A stretch of 64,000 nucleotides of DNA, from contig CAZBNP010000001.1 of the NCBI GenBank assembly GCA_964493505.1, positions 468,251-532,250 of the forward strand, read 5' to 3'. Both the position numbers and the translations under genes were made by a program. Source of the stretch: Chryseosolibacter sp964493505 (GTDB lineage Bacteria > Bacteroidota > Bacteroidia > Cytophagales > Cyclobacteriaceae). Positions 1 through 10,045 of the stretch are shown piece by piece. The notes beneath the pieces were generated by a model. That model saw only the letters and a list, made by a program, of their open reading frames with translations. It made no database searches and was not told the DNA's origin. Positions within the stretch are counted from its first letter, which is position 1; every line of letters starts with the position of its first letter.

Positions 1-1
1 A

Positions 2-2608
2 CCTATTCCTTCATTGCTGGCTATCGGCGCGGTACATCATTACCTCGTGGAGAAGAGGATCCGTACACAGGCCGGATTGCTTGTGGAAGCGGGCGATGTC
101 TGGGAAGTGCATCACTTTGCGACGATCATCGGTTACGGGGCGAGTGCAATCAACCCGTACATGGCTTTCGAGACCATACACAAGCTGAACACAGAAGGCG
201 CGCTGGGCGGGATCACTGATGAGGCGGCATACAAAAACTATCAGAAGGCCATTGGTAGCGGTCTGCTGAAGGTCATGTCGAAGATGGGGATCAGCACGTT
301 GCAATCATACCAGTCGGCACAGATATTCGAGGCGCTCGGTTTAGGCAGCGATGTTGTTGAAAAATGTTTCAAAGGCACCATCAGCAGAATCGAAGGGTTG
401 TCGTTTGACGACCTTGCCGAGGAGGTTCTGGTGCGCCACCGTCTTGCATTTCAAAACGAAGGTGCGGCGCTCCAGGTGGGCGGTGTCTACCAATGGAAGC
501 GCAGGGGTGAGAAGCACTTGTTTAGCCCTGAAGTTATTCACTTACTTCAGCACTCGACGAAGTCGAAGAATTATTCGCTGTTCAAAAAATACACTGAAAA
601 GATCAACGACCAGGCAAATGATATATTGACATTTCGCGGATTGTTTGAGTTCAAGAAGCGGGAAGCTGTACCGATCGAAGAGGTTGAGCCGGTTGAAGAA
701 ATTCTCAAGCGTTTTGCTACCGGCGCGATGTCTTTTGGATCGATCTCGCATGAAGCACACTCAACACTGGCGATTGCGATGAATCGCATTGGTGCGAAGA
801 GCAATAGCGGCGAGGGGGGAGAAGATCCGATTCGTTTCGAGCGGAAGGAAAACGGAGACTGGGAGCGTTCTGCTATCAAGCAGGTGGCATCCGGAAGGTT
901 TGGTGTAACCAGCCATTATCTCTCCAACGCTGATGAGCTGCAGATCAAGATGGCTCAGGGAGCGAAACCCGGAGAAGGGGGTCAGCTACCGGGTCATAAG
1001 GTAGACGAATGGATCGGCCGTGTGCGTCACTCGACACCGGGTGTGGGATTGATCTCCCCTCCGCCACACCACGATATTTATTCGATTGAAGACCTGGCGC
1101 AGTTGATATTCGATCTCAAGAATGCGAACAGGCAGGCGCGTATCAATGTGAAGCTTGTGTCGCAGGCGGGTGTTGGTACCGTTGCAGCAGGTGTCGCAAA
1201 GGCGAAAGCCGATGCTATTCTGATCTCAGGCGCCGACGGCGGAACGGGCGCGTCGCCTATCAGCTCGGTTCGACATGCCGGCTTACCGTGGGAACTCGGA
1301 TTGGCGGAAGCCCATCAGACGCTTGTGAAAAATAACTTGCGCAGCCGCGTGGTTCTGCAAACCGACGGGCAGATCCGAACAGGTCGCGATATCGCTATTG
1401 CGACGTTGTTGGGTGCCGAAGAGTGGGGTGTTGCAACGGCAGCATTGGTGGTTGAAGGCTGCATTATGATGCGTAAATGCCACCTGAATACTTGTCCTGT
1501 CGGAATTGCTACACAGGACTCTGAACTTAGAAACTTGTATACCGGAAACCCGGATGATGTTGTGAACTTCTTCCATTTCCTTGCGCAGGATCTGCGTGAA
1601 GTGATGGCACAGCTCGGCTTCAGGACGATCAATGAAATGGTTGGAAGATCCGATGTTCTCCGCGTGCGGCGCGACAACGATCATTGGAAGCTAAAGAAAC
1701 TCGATCTTTCTCCGATACTGCATTACGAACCGGCGAGGGAATTTGTGGGTGTGTACAAGCAGATCGAACAGGATTTTGAACTTGAGAAAGTACTCGACTG
1801 GCGACTCCTGGAAGCAGCAAAGGCGGCTATCGATGAGGGCGAGCGCGTGCAGCAGAAGTTTGTTATCCGCAATACAGATCGTTCTGTCGGCGCACTGCTT
1901 TCAAACGAGGTGTCGAAAAAGTATGCTGCCAAAGGGTTGCCTGAAGATACAGTCCACCTGAGCTTCAAAGGATCCGCCGGGCAGAGCTTTGGAGCGTTTG
2001 TCGCACCGGGCCTCCGCTTCGAACTTGAAGGTGAGGCGAACGACTATTTTGGAAAAGGATTGTCGGGCGGAAAGCTTATCGTCTATCCGGATCAGGAAGC
2101 AACGTTCAAACCTGAAGACAATATCATTATCGGAAATGTGGCGTTCTACGGAGCGACGTCCGGCGAGGCCTACATTCGTGGGCAGGCAGGCGAGCGTTTC
2201 TGTGTGAGGAATTCAGGAGTGAAGGCGGTAGTAGAAGGTGTTGGTGACCACGCTTGTGAATATATGACAGGTGGCCGCGTAGTGGTTCTGGGGAAGACGG
2301 GCCGAAATTTTGCGGCGGGTATGAGCGGTGGTATCGCCTATGTATTTGATGCCGAAAACGATCTTCAGAAGCTGTGTAATCGGGACATGGTAGAGCTCGA
2401 ACGGATGACCGACGAGGATGAGGCAGAAGTGCGGGAGATGATTGGGAAGCACTTTAACTATACGGGAAGTGATCCGGCTGAGTGGATTCTTGAGAACTGG
2501 AATGCGGCTCGTGATCTTTTTGTAAAGGTGATGCCGAAAGATTACAAAGCAGTACTTGAGAAGGAGAAAGCAGCCGCCGACACAGGGCGGAAGGTAGTTG
2601 CGGCATAA
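2..2608 (+). CDS. gltB: Glutamate synthase large subunit, C-terminal part (cut by window edge)
   Basis: The reading frame is open to the left edge, so the start lies outside the window. About 868 residues of the usual ~1500 are present. The N-terminal glutamine amidotransferase domain is missing. Visible are the end of the central domain, the FMN-binding synthase domain (GEGGEDP, KPGEGGQLPGHKV, SGADGGTGASP) and the C-terminal GXGXG beta-helix. The three 3Fe-4S cysteines are in CIMMRKCHLNTCPVG (about residues 487-498 of this fragment). With GltD it makes two glutamates from glutamine and 2-oxoglutarate in the cytoplasm. gltD follows after 41 bases, as is usual. In this window it is the natural sink for ammonium made by the nitrate island at 43-55 kb, although the two are not adjacent. 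Confidence 0.97.
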   Translation, partial: PIPSLLAIGAVHHYLVEKRIRTQAGLLVEAGDVWEVHHFATIIGYGASAINPYMAFETIHKLNTEGALGGITDEAAYKNYQKAIGSGLLKVMSKMGISTLQSYQSAQIFEALGLGSDVVEKCFKGTISRIEGLSFDDLAEEVLVRHRLAFQNEGAALQVGGVYQWKRRGEKHLFSPEVIHLLQHSTKSKNYSLFKKYTEKINDQANDILTFRGLFEFKKREAVPIEEVEPVEEILKRFATGAMSFGSISHEAHSTLAIAMNRIGAKSNSGEGGEDPIRFERKENGDWERSAIKQVASGRFGVTSHYLSNADELQIKMAQGAKPGEGGQLPGHKVDEWIGRVRHSTPGVGLISPPPHHDIYSIEDLAQLIFDLKNANRQARINVKLVSQAGVGTVAAGVAKAKADAILISGADGGTGASPISSVRHAGLPWELGLAEAHQTLVKNNLRSRVVLQTDGQIRTGRDIAIATLLGAEEWGVATAALVVEGCIMMRKCHLNTCPVGIATQDSELRNLYTGNPDDVVNFFHFLAQDLREVMAQLGFRTINEMVGRSDVLRVRRDNDHWKLKKLDLSPILHYEPAREFVGVYKQIEQDFELEKVLDWRLLEAAKAAIDEGERVQQKFVIRNTDRSVGALLSNEVSKKYAAKGLPEDTVHLSFKGSAGQSFGAFVAPGLRFELEGEANDYFGKGLSGGKLIVYPDQEATFKPEDNIIIGNVAFYGATSGEAYIRGQAGERFCVRNSGVKAVVEGVGDHACEYMTGGRVVVLGKTGRNFAAGMSGGIAYVFDAENDLQKLCNRDMVELERMTDEDEAEVREMIGKHFNYTGSDPAEWILENWNAARDLFVKVMPKDYKAVLEKEKAAADTGRKVVAA

Positions 2609-2649
2609 GAAATAAATGAAATAATTAACCAGACATTAAACACCACGAC

Positions 2650-4122
2650 ATGGGTCAGATAGACGGGTTCATGAAATACAAAAGGGAAATGCCAGTATCC
2701 CGCGATCCGAAGGAGCGTTTGAAAGACTACAAGGAAGTTTATACGCCTTTGGCCAAGGAGAAGGTTCAACAGAATGCGGCGCGCTGTATGGATTGTGGTG
2801 TTCCGTTCTGCCACAACGGTTGTCCGCTAGGTAACAACATCCCGGATTTTAACGAGGCCGTATATCAGGGCCGTTGGGAGGAGGCGATACAGATATTAAG
2901 CAGCACCAATAACTTTCCCGATTTTACCGGTCGCATCTGTCCGGCTCCGTGTGAAGCGAGTTGTGTGTTGAGTATCAACAACGATCCGGTTACGATCGAG
3001 TATATCGAGAAGACCATTGCCGAGATAGGATTTGAAAAAGGATATATCAAGCCCACGCCACCGAAGGAAAGGACTGGAAAACGGATTGCGATAGTCGGGT
3101 CGGGTCCGGCGGGACTGGCAGCTGCGGTACAGCTCAACAAGGCTGGACATTGGGTTACTGTATATGAACGCAGTGACCGGATTGGTGGCCTGCTTCGCTA
3201 CGGCATTCCTGATTTTAAACTCGAGAAGCACGTTATCGATCGTCGTGTCCGGTTGATGGAACAAGAAGGGGTGATCTTCCGCACAAACTCCCATGTTGGT
3301 GTGAATGTGAGTGCGCAGCATCTCCGGAAGGAGTTCGATGCGGTGGTGGTATGTGGTGGCGCTTCCGCCCCACGTGACCTTCCGATCGCAGGACGCGATC
3401 TTAAAGGCGTTCATTTCGCCATGGAGTTCCTGCCTCAGCAGAACAAGCGCGTAGCGGGCGACAAGATTGAAAGTGGTGAGATCCTCGCGACAAATAAGAA
3501 TGTCCTTGTGATTGGTGGTGGCGACACAGGATCGGATTGTGTGGGTACATCCAATCGCCAGGGTGCCACCAGTGTAACTCAGATAGAATTGTTGTCGAAG
3601 CCGCCGCTGACGCGGAATGCTAATAATCCGTGGCCTCTATGGCCCATGGTGCTCATGACCTCTTCGTCACACGAAGAAGGAGTGGATCGTAAATGGGCTA
3701 TCCTGACGAAGGAGTTCGTCGGTGATAACAACGGGAAACTGACGGGATTAAAGCTGGTTGATATTGTGTGGGGAGCGAATGCGGAGGGCAGGATGGGATT
3801 CCAGGAGGTTTCCGGTACCGAGCGTGTAGTGCCCTGCGAACTGGCTTTGCTGGCAGTGGGCTTTGTCGGAGCGGAGAAGGGAGGCATGATCGAAGAGCTG
3901 GAGCTGGTACTCGACGAAAGGGGAAATATCAAAACGGATAACTACCAAACCAGCTGCGAGGGTGTGTTTGCCGCCGGTGATATTCGCCGCGGGCAGTCAC
4001 TTGTTGTATGGGCAATTTCCGAAGGCCGCGAGGCCGCGCGCGCTGTTGATGTGTGGTTGATGGGAACCTCCGATCTGGAATCGAAAGACGAATCGTTCGT
4101 GCATATTTCCAAATCCGCGTAA
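2650..4122 (+). CDS. gltD: Glutamate synthase small subunit (NADPH, FAD, Fe-S)
   Basis: A 490-residue protein of normal GltD length starting MGQIDGFMKYKREMP. The N-terminal ferredoxin-like domain has the cysteine clusters CMDCGVPFCHNGCPLG (about 47-61) and ICPAPCEASC (about 97-106). Two Rossmann folds follow: the FAD site IVGSGPAGLAAA near 149 and the NADPH site VIGGGDTGSDC near 289, with a C-terminal GVFAAGDIRRGQSL FAD motif. It passes electrons from NADPH to GltB. It is directly downstream of gltB and probably co-transcribed. It converges on fau, with 62 bases between them and no clear terminator. Confidence 0.97.
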   Translation: MGQIDGFMKYKREMPVSRDPKERLKDYKEVYTPLAKEKVQQNAARCMDCGVPFCHNGCPLGNNIPDFNEAVYQGRWEEAIQILSSTNNFPDFTGRICPAPCEASCVLSINNDPVTIEYIEKTIAEIGFEKGYIKPTPPKERTGKRIAIVGSGPAGLAAAVQLNKAGHWVTVYERSDRIGGLLRYGIPDFKLEKHVIDRRVRLMEQEGVIFRTNSHVGVNVSAQHLRKEFDAVVVCGGASAPRDLPIAGRDLKGVHFAMEFLPQQNKRVAGDKIESGEILATNKNVLVIGGGDTGSDCVGTSNRQGATSVTQIELLSKPPLTRNANNPWPLWPMVLMTSSSHEEGVDRKWAILTKEFVGDNNGKLTGLKLVDIVWGANAEGRMGFQEVSGTERVVPCELALLAVGFVGAEKGGMIEELELVLDERGNIKTDNYQTSCEGVFAAGDIRRGQSLVVWAISEGREAARAVDVWLMGTSDLESKDESFVHISKSA

Positions 4123-4184
4123 CATATCGTTCATCCCTAACGGGATTTAACGATGAGGCATGCATTGGTAACCGGGTCTCGGCG

Positions 4185-4772
4185 TCACCCTGTATGTCTT
4201 CGTGGCTTATCTACCGAAAATGGGGTTACCACCAAATCCAGTGCAACGTCGTTCTCATTAGTGTCATCAATCTTTTCTACGGCTTCGAAGAGTGAAAGAC
4301 CAATCTTCAAACAATCCGGTCTGCAGGCTTTGAGAAACCGATCGTAAAAGCCGCGCCCATAGCCAAGCCGATGGCCCTGCCTGTCAAATGCCAGCAGAGG
4401 TACAAGTACAGCATCGATCTTTTCCGTCGGAGTAGGCGTGCCGTTTACCGGTTCGGGAATTCCCCATGTGTTGACCGCGAGTTGGTTTGGATCTTCGAGA
4501 TAATAATGTTCAAGCTCCGATGTGGCATTGTTGACACGCGGCACCGAAACACTGACGTTGGGAAAATCGCTTTTCACTCGTTCGAGGATCCGCCAGGTGT
4601 CTACTTCTTTTGTCTTCTGGATAGGGAGGAATGTATGAAGCACGTTGATTTCAGAAAGATCCGCCTTTCTGAAGAACTGTTCGCAAAGTGAATCATTGAG
4701 CCGCTGGTATTCGGCCCCGGAGAGATCTGCGCGTTTTTTCAGATAGATTTTTCTGAGCTCCGCCTTCGTCAT
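4185..4772 (-). CDS. fau: 5-formyltetrahydrofolate cyclo-ligase family protein
   Basis: A 195-residue protein of the MTHFS/YgfA family, which converts 5-formyl-THF to 5,10-methenyl-THF with ATP. The N terminus (MTKAELRKIYLKKRADLS) and the signature GYGRGFYDRFL at residues 137-147 are typical. The DAVLVPLLAFD-like segment before the glycine motif also fits. The start ATG overlaps the last four bases of bshC, so translation is likely coupled. Folate salvage has no obvious link to bacillithiol synthesis, so co-transcription may only reflect shared expression. Confidence 0.9.
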   Translation of the reverse strand: MTKAELRKIYLKKRADLSGAEYQRLNDSLCEQFFRKADLSEINVLHTFLPIQKTKEVDTWRILERVKSDFPNVSVSVPRVNNATSELEHYYLEDPNQLAVNTWGIPEPVNGTPTPTEKIDAVLVPLLAFDRQGHRLGYGRGFYDRFLKACRPDCLKIGLSLFEAVEKIDDTNENDVALDLVVTPFSVDKPRRHTG

Positions 4773-6340
4773 GGGCTGTTGTATGTAAGGACGTTGAAGC
4801 CGTAGTCAAATGGATCGAAAACTTCTATCAGTTTATCGATAAACCGGTTGTCGCGCTGATAGAAATTCAGGAAGTTGTCAGTGCGTTCCTGCAGATTCCC
4901 GTTGGGAAACAACGCATCTTTCACAGCTTCGATCTGCCGCAGTTTGTCATCGTGCCTCCGTTTCTCAGCTCGAAGGAACTTACGTTCTATTTTTTCCAGG
5001 CCGTTCAGCACTCTTGTTTTTTCACTCGCGGTAAACGGACCGAGCGTCGGATCAATCAAACTGGCGCGTTTTTTCAGCTGTTCGTATATTCCCTCGATCG
5101 TGTTTCTCTCTGAACTGACCGTCAGATCTGCGTTTGAATGCTGTAATATCCAATGGTTGAACAGAACGTTCTTCCCTTCGAAGAACAGGGGCAGGTCGAG
5201 ACCGGTTTTCTCGAGTTTTCTGTTGATGGCGTGATCTACAATCAAAGCAAAATTCCGCGGCATCAGCATGGGGAATGGCAGCTTGTAGTGATCGAAGACA
5301 CCTTTGAGCTGGAGCCAATAGACATTCTCAGCGGGTCCCCCCACATAGGCCAGGTTTGGGAGAATCCATTCCTGATACAACGGGCGGAGGATTACATTCG
5401 GGCTGAATCGCTCAGGCGATTCCCGGATCATCTCCTTGAGTTGTCCGCTGGAAAAAGCGAGATCAGTATCCACCACGGCATACCGGTCGTCTCGTTTCTC
5501 TATTCGTGCGCGAACATTGTCTTCGAGATAAAAGAAGTTGATATCACGACAATAGACTTGTGTTTTGTATCCGAGCTCGGTTAACGCGTTGTTGGTACTG
5601 GTGACCTGCCTGACAGTTGTGTTGTTGAAGATATCTTCTTCCATTACAGGGGCGAACTGGGCCTTGAGTCTGCGGTCGTCCGGGTCAATAACGACCAGGC
5701 CCTGATCGCCGAACAATGCGTTCACATAGTGACGCACGGCTGTGGCGAGGGTCTTGTTTTTGAGATACGCATCCCTGAACACGGTGACATCCCCGGGCAT
5801 TTCTCCGATGATTTTGTCAAACCCTTTCGTCACAAATCTGCCTACTGCGCCCCGTTGATCTGTCTCCCATACGTACTTTTTGTTGTAGAGCCGGAAATAC
5901 TTGATCTCATCGTAGTCGTGATCTTCCGAGGCCATCCAGTAGACCGGGACGAAGTTGTGGGCCGGATATATCTCTTTGAGTTTCCGGCAGGCATTGATCA
6001 CCGTGACGATCTTGTAGATGAAATAGAGGGGTCCCGTGAAGATGTTGAGCTGGTGCCCGGTTGTTACGGTGAGTGTCTGTGGACTGGTAAGTGATGAGAT
6101 ATTGGCAGAGACAGCATCGTTCACGCTGAGGCCCTCATATTGATGATTCAATACTGACACGAGTGTGTCGCGGTGCGATTGGGAAAATGCTCGTGATTTC
6201 TCTTCTATCTGACTTTTGAAATTCTCAGGCGTGGGATAGTGATGATAGAATGGCTGGAGGGTTTCCTTTTGCTGTATGTAATCCAGGAAGAAGGAAGAGA
6301 ATGCTTTGGTATCAGCAAGCGGAATCGTGATGTGATGCAT
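4769..6340 (-). CDS. bshC: Bacillithiol biosynthesis cysteine-adding enzyme BshC
   Basis: A 523-residue protein close to the usual BshC length (~520-540). It carries the family segments TVTTGHQLNIFTGPLYFIYK and PVYWMASEDHDYDEI in the N-terminal half. The C-terminal third is charged and helical (about 440-500), as expected for the BshC coiled coil. BshC is assigned the last step of bacillithiol synthesis, adding cysteine to GlcN-malate. Bacillithiol is the low-molecular-weight thiol of Firmicutes and many Bacteroidota. The other bsh genes are not in this window. The gene overlaps fau by four bases. Confidence 0.93.
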   Translation of the reverse strand: MHHITIPLADTKAFSSFFLDYIQQKETLQPFYHHYPTPENFKSQIEEKSRAFSQSHRDTLVSVLNHQYEGLSVNDAVSANISSLTSPQTLTVTTGHQLNIFTGPLYFIYKIVTVINACRKLKEIYPAHNFVPVYWMASEDHDYDEIKYFRLYNKKYVWETDQRGAVGRFVTKGFDKIIGEMPGDVTVFRDAYLKNKTLATAVRHYVNALFGDQGLVVIDPDDRRLKAQFAPVMEEDIFNNTTVRQVTSTNNALTELGYKTQVYCRDINFFYLEDNVRARIEKRDDRYAVVDTDLAFSSGQLKEMIRESPERFSPNVILRPLYQEWILPNLAYVGGPAENVYWLQLKGVFDHYKLPFPMLMPRNFALIVDHAINRKLEKTGLDLPLFFEGKNVLFNHWILQHSNADLTVSSERNTIEGIYEQLKKRASLIDPTLGPFTASEKTRVLNGLEKIERKFLRAEKRRHDDKLRQIEAVKDALFPNGNLQERTDNFLNFYQRDNRFIDKLIEVFDPFDYGFNVLTYNSP

Positions 6341-6428
6341 AACAACGGCTGGTGGATGAAATAATCGTATTTGTCATTGTTAACGGATAATGCAATATAT
6401 CAATAAGGCTCAAAGTATCTTATTGGAG

Positions 6429-7742
6429 TTACGCCAGTGGTTCTGCTAACAGGTCGAACTCCGATGCTCCGGTGATCCTGACGTTGATGAAGTCGCCGCT
6501 CCTGAGATAGTTATCGGGCGAGTTTACGATGACTTCGTTGTCAACTTCCGGAGAATCATATTCGGTTCTTGCTATATAGTCAGATCCTTCTTTTCGGTCG
6601 ATTAATACTTTCAGGTGTTGTCCGATGCGTTCGTGGTTTAGTTCCAGGGAAATACCTTGCTGTAGTTCCATGATCGCGTCTGCGCGTTCCTGTTTTATTT
6701 CTTCGGGCACGTCGTCTTTCATGCTGTATGCGTGTGTGCTTTCTTCATGCGAATACTGGAATACACCCAGCCGGTCGAACCTCATCTGCTGAATAAAATC
6801 GAGCATATCTGAAAAGTCTTCCTCGGTTTCTCCGGGGTGGCCGGCGATCAGTGTAGTGCGTAGCGCGATGCCCGGTACTTTTTCGCGGATGGTACGCAGC
6901 AATTCTTCCGTTTTCTCGCGGGTTATGCCGCGGCGCATGAGTTGAAGCATTTTGGTAGAAGCGTGCTGCAGCGGAATATCGAGATAGTTGCAGATGTTGG
7001 GCCGTTCGCGCATGACGTTCAACACGTCTGTCGGGAATCCGGAAGGAAAGGCGTAATGGAGTCTGATCCAGTCTATCCCCTCGACATCGGAGAGGTGTTT
7101 CATCAGGTCTGCGAGGTTTCTCTTCTTGTAGAGGTCGAGTCCGTAATACGTTGAATCCTGTGCGATAAGCAGCAACTCCCTGGTACCGTTCTTTGCCAGC
7201 TTTTGTGCTTCCGCGACCAGTTCTTCGATCGGTCTGGAAATATGTCCCCCTCTCATTAGCGGGATCGCGCAAAATGAACACGGCCGGTCGCATCCTTCTG
7301 AGATCTTGAGATAGGCGAAATGTGCCGGATTTGTCAGTATACGCTCACCGACGAGCTCCCGCCGGTAGTCGGCTTTGAAGACTTTGAGCAGCCTCGACAA
7401 ATCGCGTGTTCCGAACCATGCGTCGACCTGGGGAATTTCTTTTTCGAGTTCGTCTTTGTAGCGCTGTGACAGGCAGCCCGTTACGTACACTTTGTCGACT
7501 ATTCCTTCCTCTTTGGCGTCTACGTAGCGGAGAATCGTATCGATCGACTCCTGCTTTGCGTTGTCAATGAATCCGCAGGTATTGATCACAACAACATTGG
7601 CATCATCGTCGCGTGATTCATGAACCGCATCAATTCCGTTTCCCTTAAGCTGCGCAAGCAGCACTTCCGAGTCGACCTGGTTTTTTGAACAGCCCAGCGT
7701 GACGACATTGATTTTCGTAGCCTTTTTACCTTTTGTTTTCAT
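6429..7742 (-). CDS. rimO: Ribosomal protein uS12 methylthiotransferase RimO
   Basis: A radical SAM methylthiotransferase that modifies the conserved Asp of ribosomal protein S12. Three MTTase-domain cysteines are seen in LGCSKNQVDSE, NTCGFIDNA and VTGCLSQRY. The radical SAM cluster is CDRPCSFC. A C-terminal TRAM domain follows (about 370-437). S12 specificity over the tRNA enzyme MiaB rests on overall similarity and the LGCSKN motif. I start at the ATG at 7742 (437 residues), which is preceded by a purine-rich GGAAGGGG stretch. An in-frame TTG at 7763 would add seven unconserved residues. Confidence 0.93.
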   Translation of the reverse strand: MKTKGKKATKINVVTLGCSKNQVDSEVLLAQLKGNGIDAVHESRDDDANVVVINTCGFIDNAKQESIDTILRYVDAKEEGIVDKVYVTGCLSQRYKDELEKEIPQVDAWFGTRDLSRLLKVFKADYRRELVGERILTNPAHFAYLKISEGCDRPCSFCAIPLMRGGHISRPIEELVAEAQKLAKNGTRELLLIAQDSTYYGLDLYKKRNLADLMKHLSDVEGIDWIRLHYAFPSGFPTDVLNVMRERPNICNYLDIPLQHASTKMLQLMRRGITREKTEELLRTIREKVPGIALRTTLIAGHPGETEEDFSDMLDFIQQMRFDRLGVFQYSHEESTHAYSMKDDVPEEIKQERADAIMELQQGISLELNHERIGQHLKVLIDRKEGSDYIARTEYDSPEVDNEVIVNSPDNYLRSGDFINVRITGASEFDLLAEPLA

Positions 7743-7907
7743 CTGTAATTCCCCTTCCAACAAGCCTGCCGCTCCATAGATTCCCTCAAATCCCGGTTGT
7801 TAGTCGATTTTTTGCGCCGTCGGAGAAAGAGTGCAAAAATAGCAAAAATATACTGGCTCGGAATTTGGGCTTTTGCTGCATCGCATATCTTTACGCCGAC
7901 AAAAAAA

Positions 7908-8351
7908 ATGGTAAAAAAGGGTTTCTGGCTTGGATTGCTTGTAATGATGACCGTTGGCTGTCTCGACGAACCCGACTGCTATCTTTTGAACAATCATATC
8001 GTCGGGATTGCCTTCAAGAAGATCAGCGACAGCACTGCGGATACGGTATCTATTACCGGAATTGCTGCATTTCCCGAGATCGTAACCAAAGACACGGCAA
8101 ATGTGACACGCGTTTTCCTGCCTTTGAACTACTTCCAGGAAGAGACTACCTTTTATATCAAGGACCTGGAAGAGACGCGGTTCCTCAGGCTTGGGTACCT
8201 GTCGCAGGTTCAATTTGTGTCCGACCAGTGCGGTGAAAAATTTGTGCTTTCAGAATTGAGAGTACTGGAACATTCGTTCGACTCGGTTCGTCTGGTTACG
8301 AATGTCCCGACGAGGGAGGGGAGCGCTATTCAAATCGAGATCTTCCAATGA
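7908..8351 (+). CDS. DUF6452-like lipoprotein
   Basis: A 147-residue protein with a lipoprotein signal (KKGFWLGLLVMMTVGC, predicted lipidated Cys near residue 18). I use the ATG at 7908 because it places the signal peptide at the N terminus. The frame is open further upstream from 7797, but that sequence does not look like protein. The pattern FLPLN...FYIKD...LGYLSQVQFVSDQCG resembles the Bacteroidota family DUF6452, recalled by eye. The stop overlaps the next gene by four bases. The two probably form one envelope unit whose function is not known. Confidence 0.7.
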   Translation: MVKKGFWLGLLVMMTVGCLDEPDCYLLNNHIVGIAFKKISDSTADTVSITGIAAFPEIVTKDTANVTRVFLPLNYFQEETTFYIKDLEETRFLRLGYLSQVQFVSDQCGEKFVLSELRVLEHSFDSVRLVTNVPTREGSAIQIEIFQ

Positions 8352-9022
8352 CGAACAATACCCTGCTATCGCTCATTGTACTTTGTGTCTCCCTGTCGCA
8401 TGGGTTTGCACAGGCTGTAGCGGAAGACACCGTGAAGGCAGACAGGGCGAGTAACAAGTATGTTCCGACCGGAGTACGCATTGGATATGACCTGATCAGT
8501 GGGGGAAAGTCGTACTTTCAGGACAACTACAGTGGCTTGGACTTGCAGGCGGATGTCGATTTTGATCGCTACAACCTGGTTTTTGAGTATGGTAATTCAG
8601 CACTGAACCGCGCTTCTGACTCTGCTACATACGACAATAAGGGTAACTATTGGCGTTTGGGTATAGATGTAAATTTCCTCACAAAGGATCCTGACCGAAA
8701 CGTTTTCTTCCTGGGAGCACGCTACGGACGGTCTTCTTTTTCGGAAACGCTTGACATCACCCGGTTTGATCCTGACTGGGGTCTACACTCAGAGACGTTC
8801 CATCATTCGGGTATAAGCGCTTCCTGGATCGAGCTTGCCGCCGGACTGAAGGTAAAAATCTGGAAGATGGTCTGGCTCGGATACACGGCTCGCTTCAAGT
8901 TTGCGCTTAAGGCAAAACATTCGCCCGAGATGATGCCTTACGAAGTGCCGGGATATGGGTTCAATGAAAAAGAAGCTACCTGGGGCTTTAACTATTACCT
9001 GATGATCAGGCTGCCCCGCTGA
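8348..9022 (+). CDS. DUF6048-like outer-membrane barrel protein
   Basis: A 224-residue protein with a Sec signal peptide (SLIVLCVSLSHGFAQA). It then alternates polar and aromatic residues in beta strands, with the family-like phrase PTGVRIGYDLISGG near residue 41 and ending in RLPR. It looks like the Bacteroidota DUF6048 family, often found beside DUF6452. It overlaps the upstream lipoprotein gene by four bases, which suggests coupled translation and a common role at the outer membrane. It converges on ftsY with a nine-base gap. Confidence 0.7.
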   Translation: MTNNTLLSLIVLCVSLSHGFAQAVAEDTVKADRASNKYVPTGVRIGYDLISGGKSYFQDNYSGLDLQADVDFDRYNLVFEYGNSALNRASDSATYDNKGNYWRLGIDVNFLTKDPDRNVFFLGARYGRSSFSETLDITRFDPDWGLHSETFHHSGISASWIELAAGLKVKIWKMVWLGYTARFKFALKAKHSPEMMPYEVPGYGFNEKEATWGFNYYLMIRLPR

Positions 9023-9031
9023 ACAGAAGGC

Positions 9032-9979
9032 TTAGCTTTTGTTGAACAGAGAATCGACAAACTCGGCCTGATTGAATACCTGGAGGTCTTCAACCTTCTC
9101 TCCTACTCCAATATATTTTACCGGTATCTGGAATTCGTCGGAGATGCCGATGACCACGCCGCCCTTTGCTGTTCCGTCCAGTTTGGTGATACATAAAGCC
9201 GTTACATCAGTGGCCTTTGTGAATTCGCGCGCCTGAATGGTGGCATTTTGTCCGGTACTCCCGTCAAGCACAAGGAGGACTTCGTGGGGTGCATCGGCAA
9301 TAACCTTTTGCATCACCCTTTTAATTTTGGACAATTCATTCATCAGGTTCACTTTGGTGTGAAGGCGACCGGCTGTATCGATGATTACGACGTCGGCATT
9401 TCGCTTTACCGCTTCCTGGACGGCATCGAACGCAACCGCGGAGGGGTCGGTATTCATACCTTTCGCTACCACGGGCACCCCGACTTTTTCACCCCACAGT
9501 TTCAGCTGATCAACAGCCGCTGCCCGGAACGTGTCGGCAGCACCCAGGACTACGCTCTTTCCTTTCTTCGCAAACTGTGCCGAGAGTTTACCGATGGTCG
9601 TAGTTTTTCCGACTCCATTAACCCCCACGACCATGATTACGTAGGGTTTCTTATCTGGGGGGGTATCGAACTCTGCGGTACTTGCATCAGGAGGTGACAG
9701 CAGTGCCATCACTTCTTCTTTCAGAATGCGGTTGAGTTCCGCGGTGTTCATGTATTTGTCGCGTGCTACGCGTTGCTGGATACGATCTATGATCTTGAGC
9801 GTGGTTTCCACGCCAACGTCGGAGGTTACGAGAACTTCCTCAAGACTGTCGAGAACTTCGTCGTCTACCGTGTCCTTGCCAACAATAGCTTTTCCAAGCT
9901 TTGAGAAGAAGCTGTCTTTGGTCTTTTCGAGACCTTTGTCGAGCGATTCTTTTTTTTCTTTTCCGAACAGGCCGAACAT
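9032..9979 (-). CDS. ftsY: Signal recognition particle receptor FtsY
   Basis: A 315-residue SRP GTPase. The N domain is followed by the G domain with P-loop GVNGVGKTTTIGKLS, DTAGRLHTKVNLMNEL and TKLDGTAKGG. The N-terminal A domain is very short (FGLFGKEKKESLDKGLEKT), as in Bacteroidota. It docks ribosome-SRP complexes at the inner membrane for co-translational insertion. It follows rpmB-rpmG-DUF4295 on the same strand, an arrangement common in this phylum. A hairpin lies between DUF4295 and ftsY and could tune read-through. Confidence 0.97.
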   Translation of the reverse strand: MFGLFGKEKKESLDKGLEKTKDSFFSKLGKAIVGKDTVDDEVLDSLEEVLVTSDVGVETTLKIIDRIQQRVARDKYMNTAELNRILKEEVMALLSPPDASTAEFDTPPDKKPYVIMVVGVNGVGKTTTIGKLSAQFAKKGKSVVLGAADTFRAAAVDQLKLWGEKVGVPVVAKGMNTDPSAVAFDAVQEAVKRNADVVIIDTAGRLHTKVNLMNELSKIKRVMQKVIADAPHEVLLVLDGSTGQNATIQAREFTKATDVTALCITKLDGTAKGGVVIGISDEFQIPVKYIGVGEKVEDLQVFNQAEFVDSLFNKS

Positions 9980-10045
9980 AGATTCAATTAAGATTTAGAA
10001 AGGGAATATGGCAAGTGTTTTGATTTGCATCCGTCAGTGCCCGGA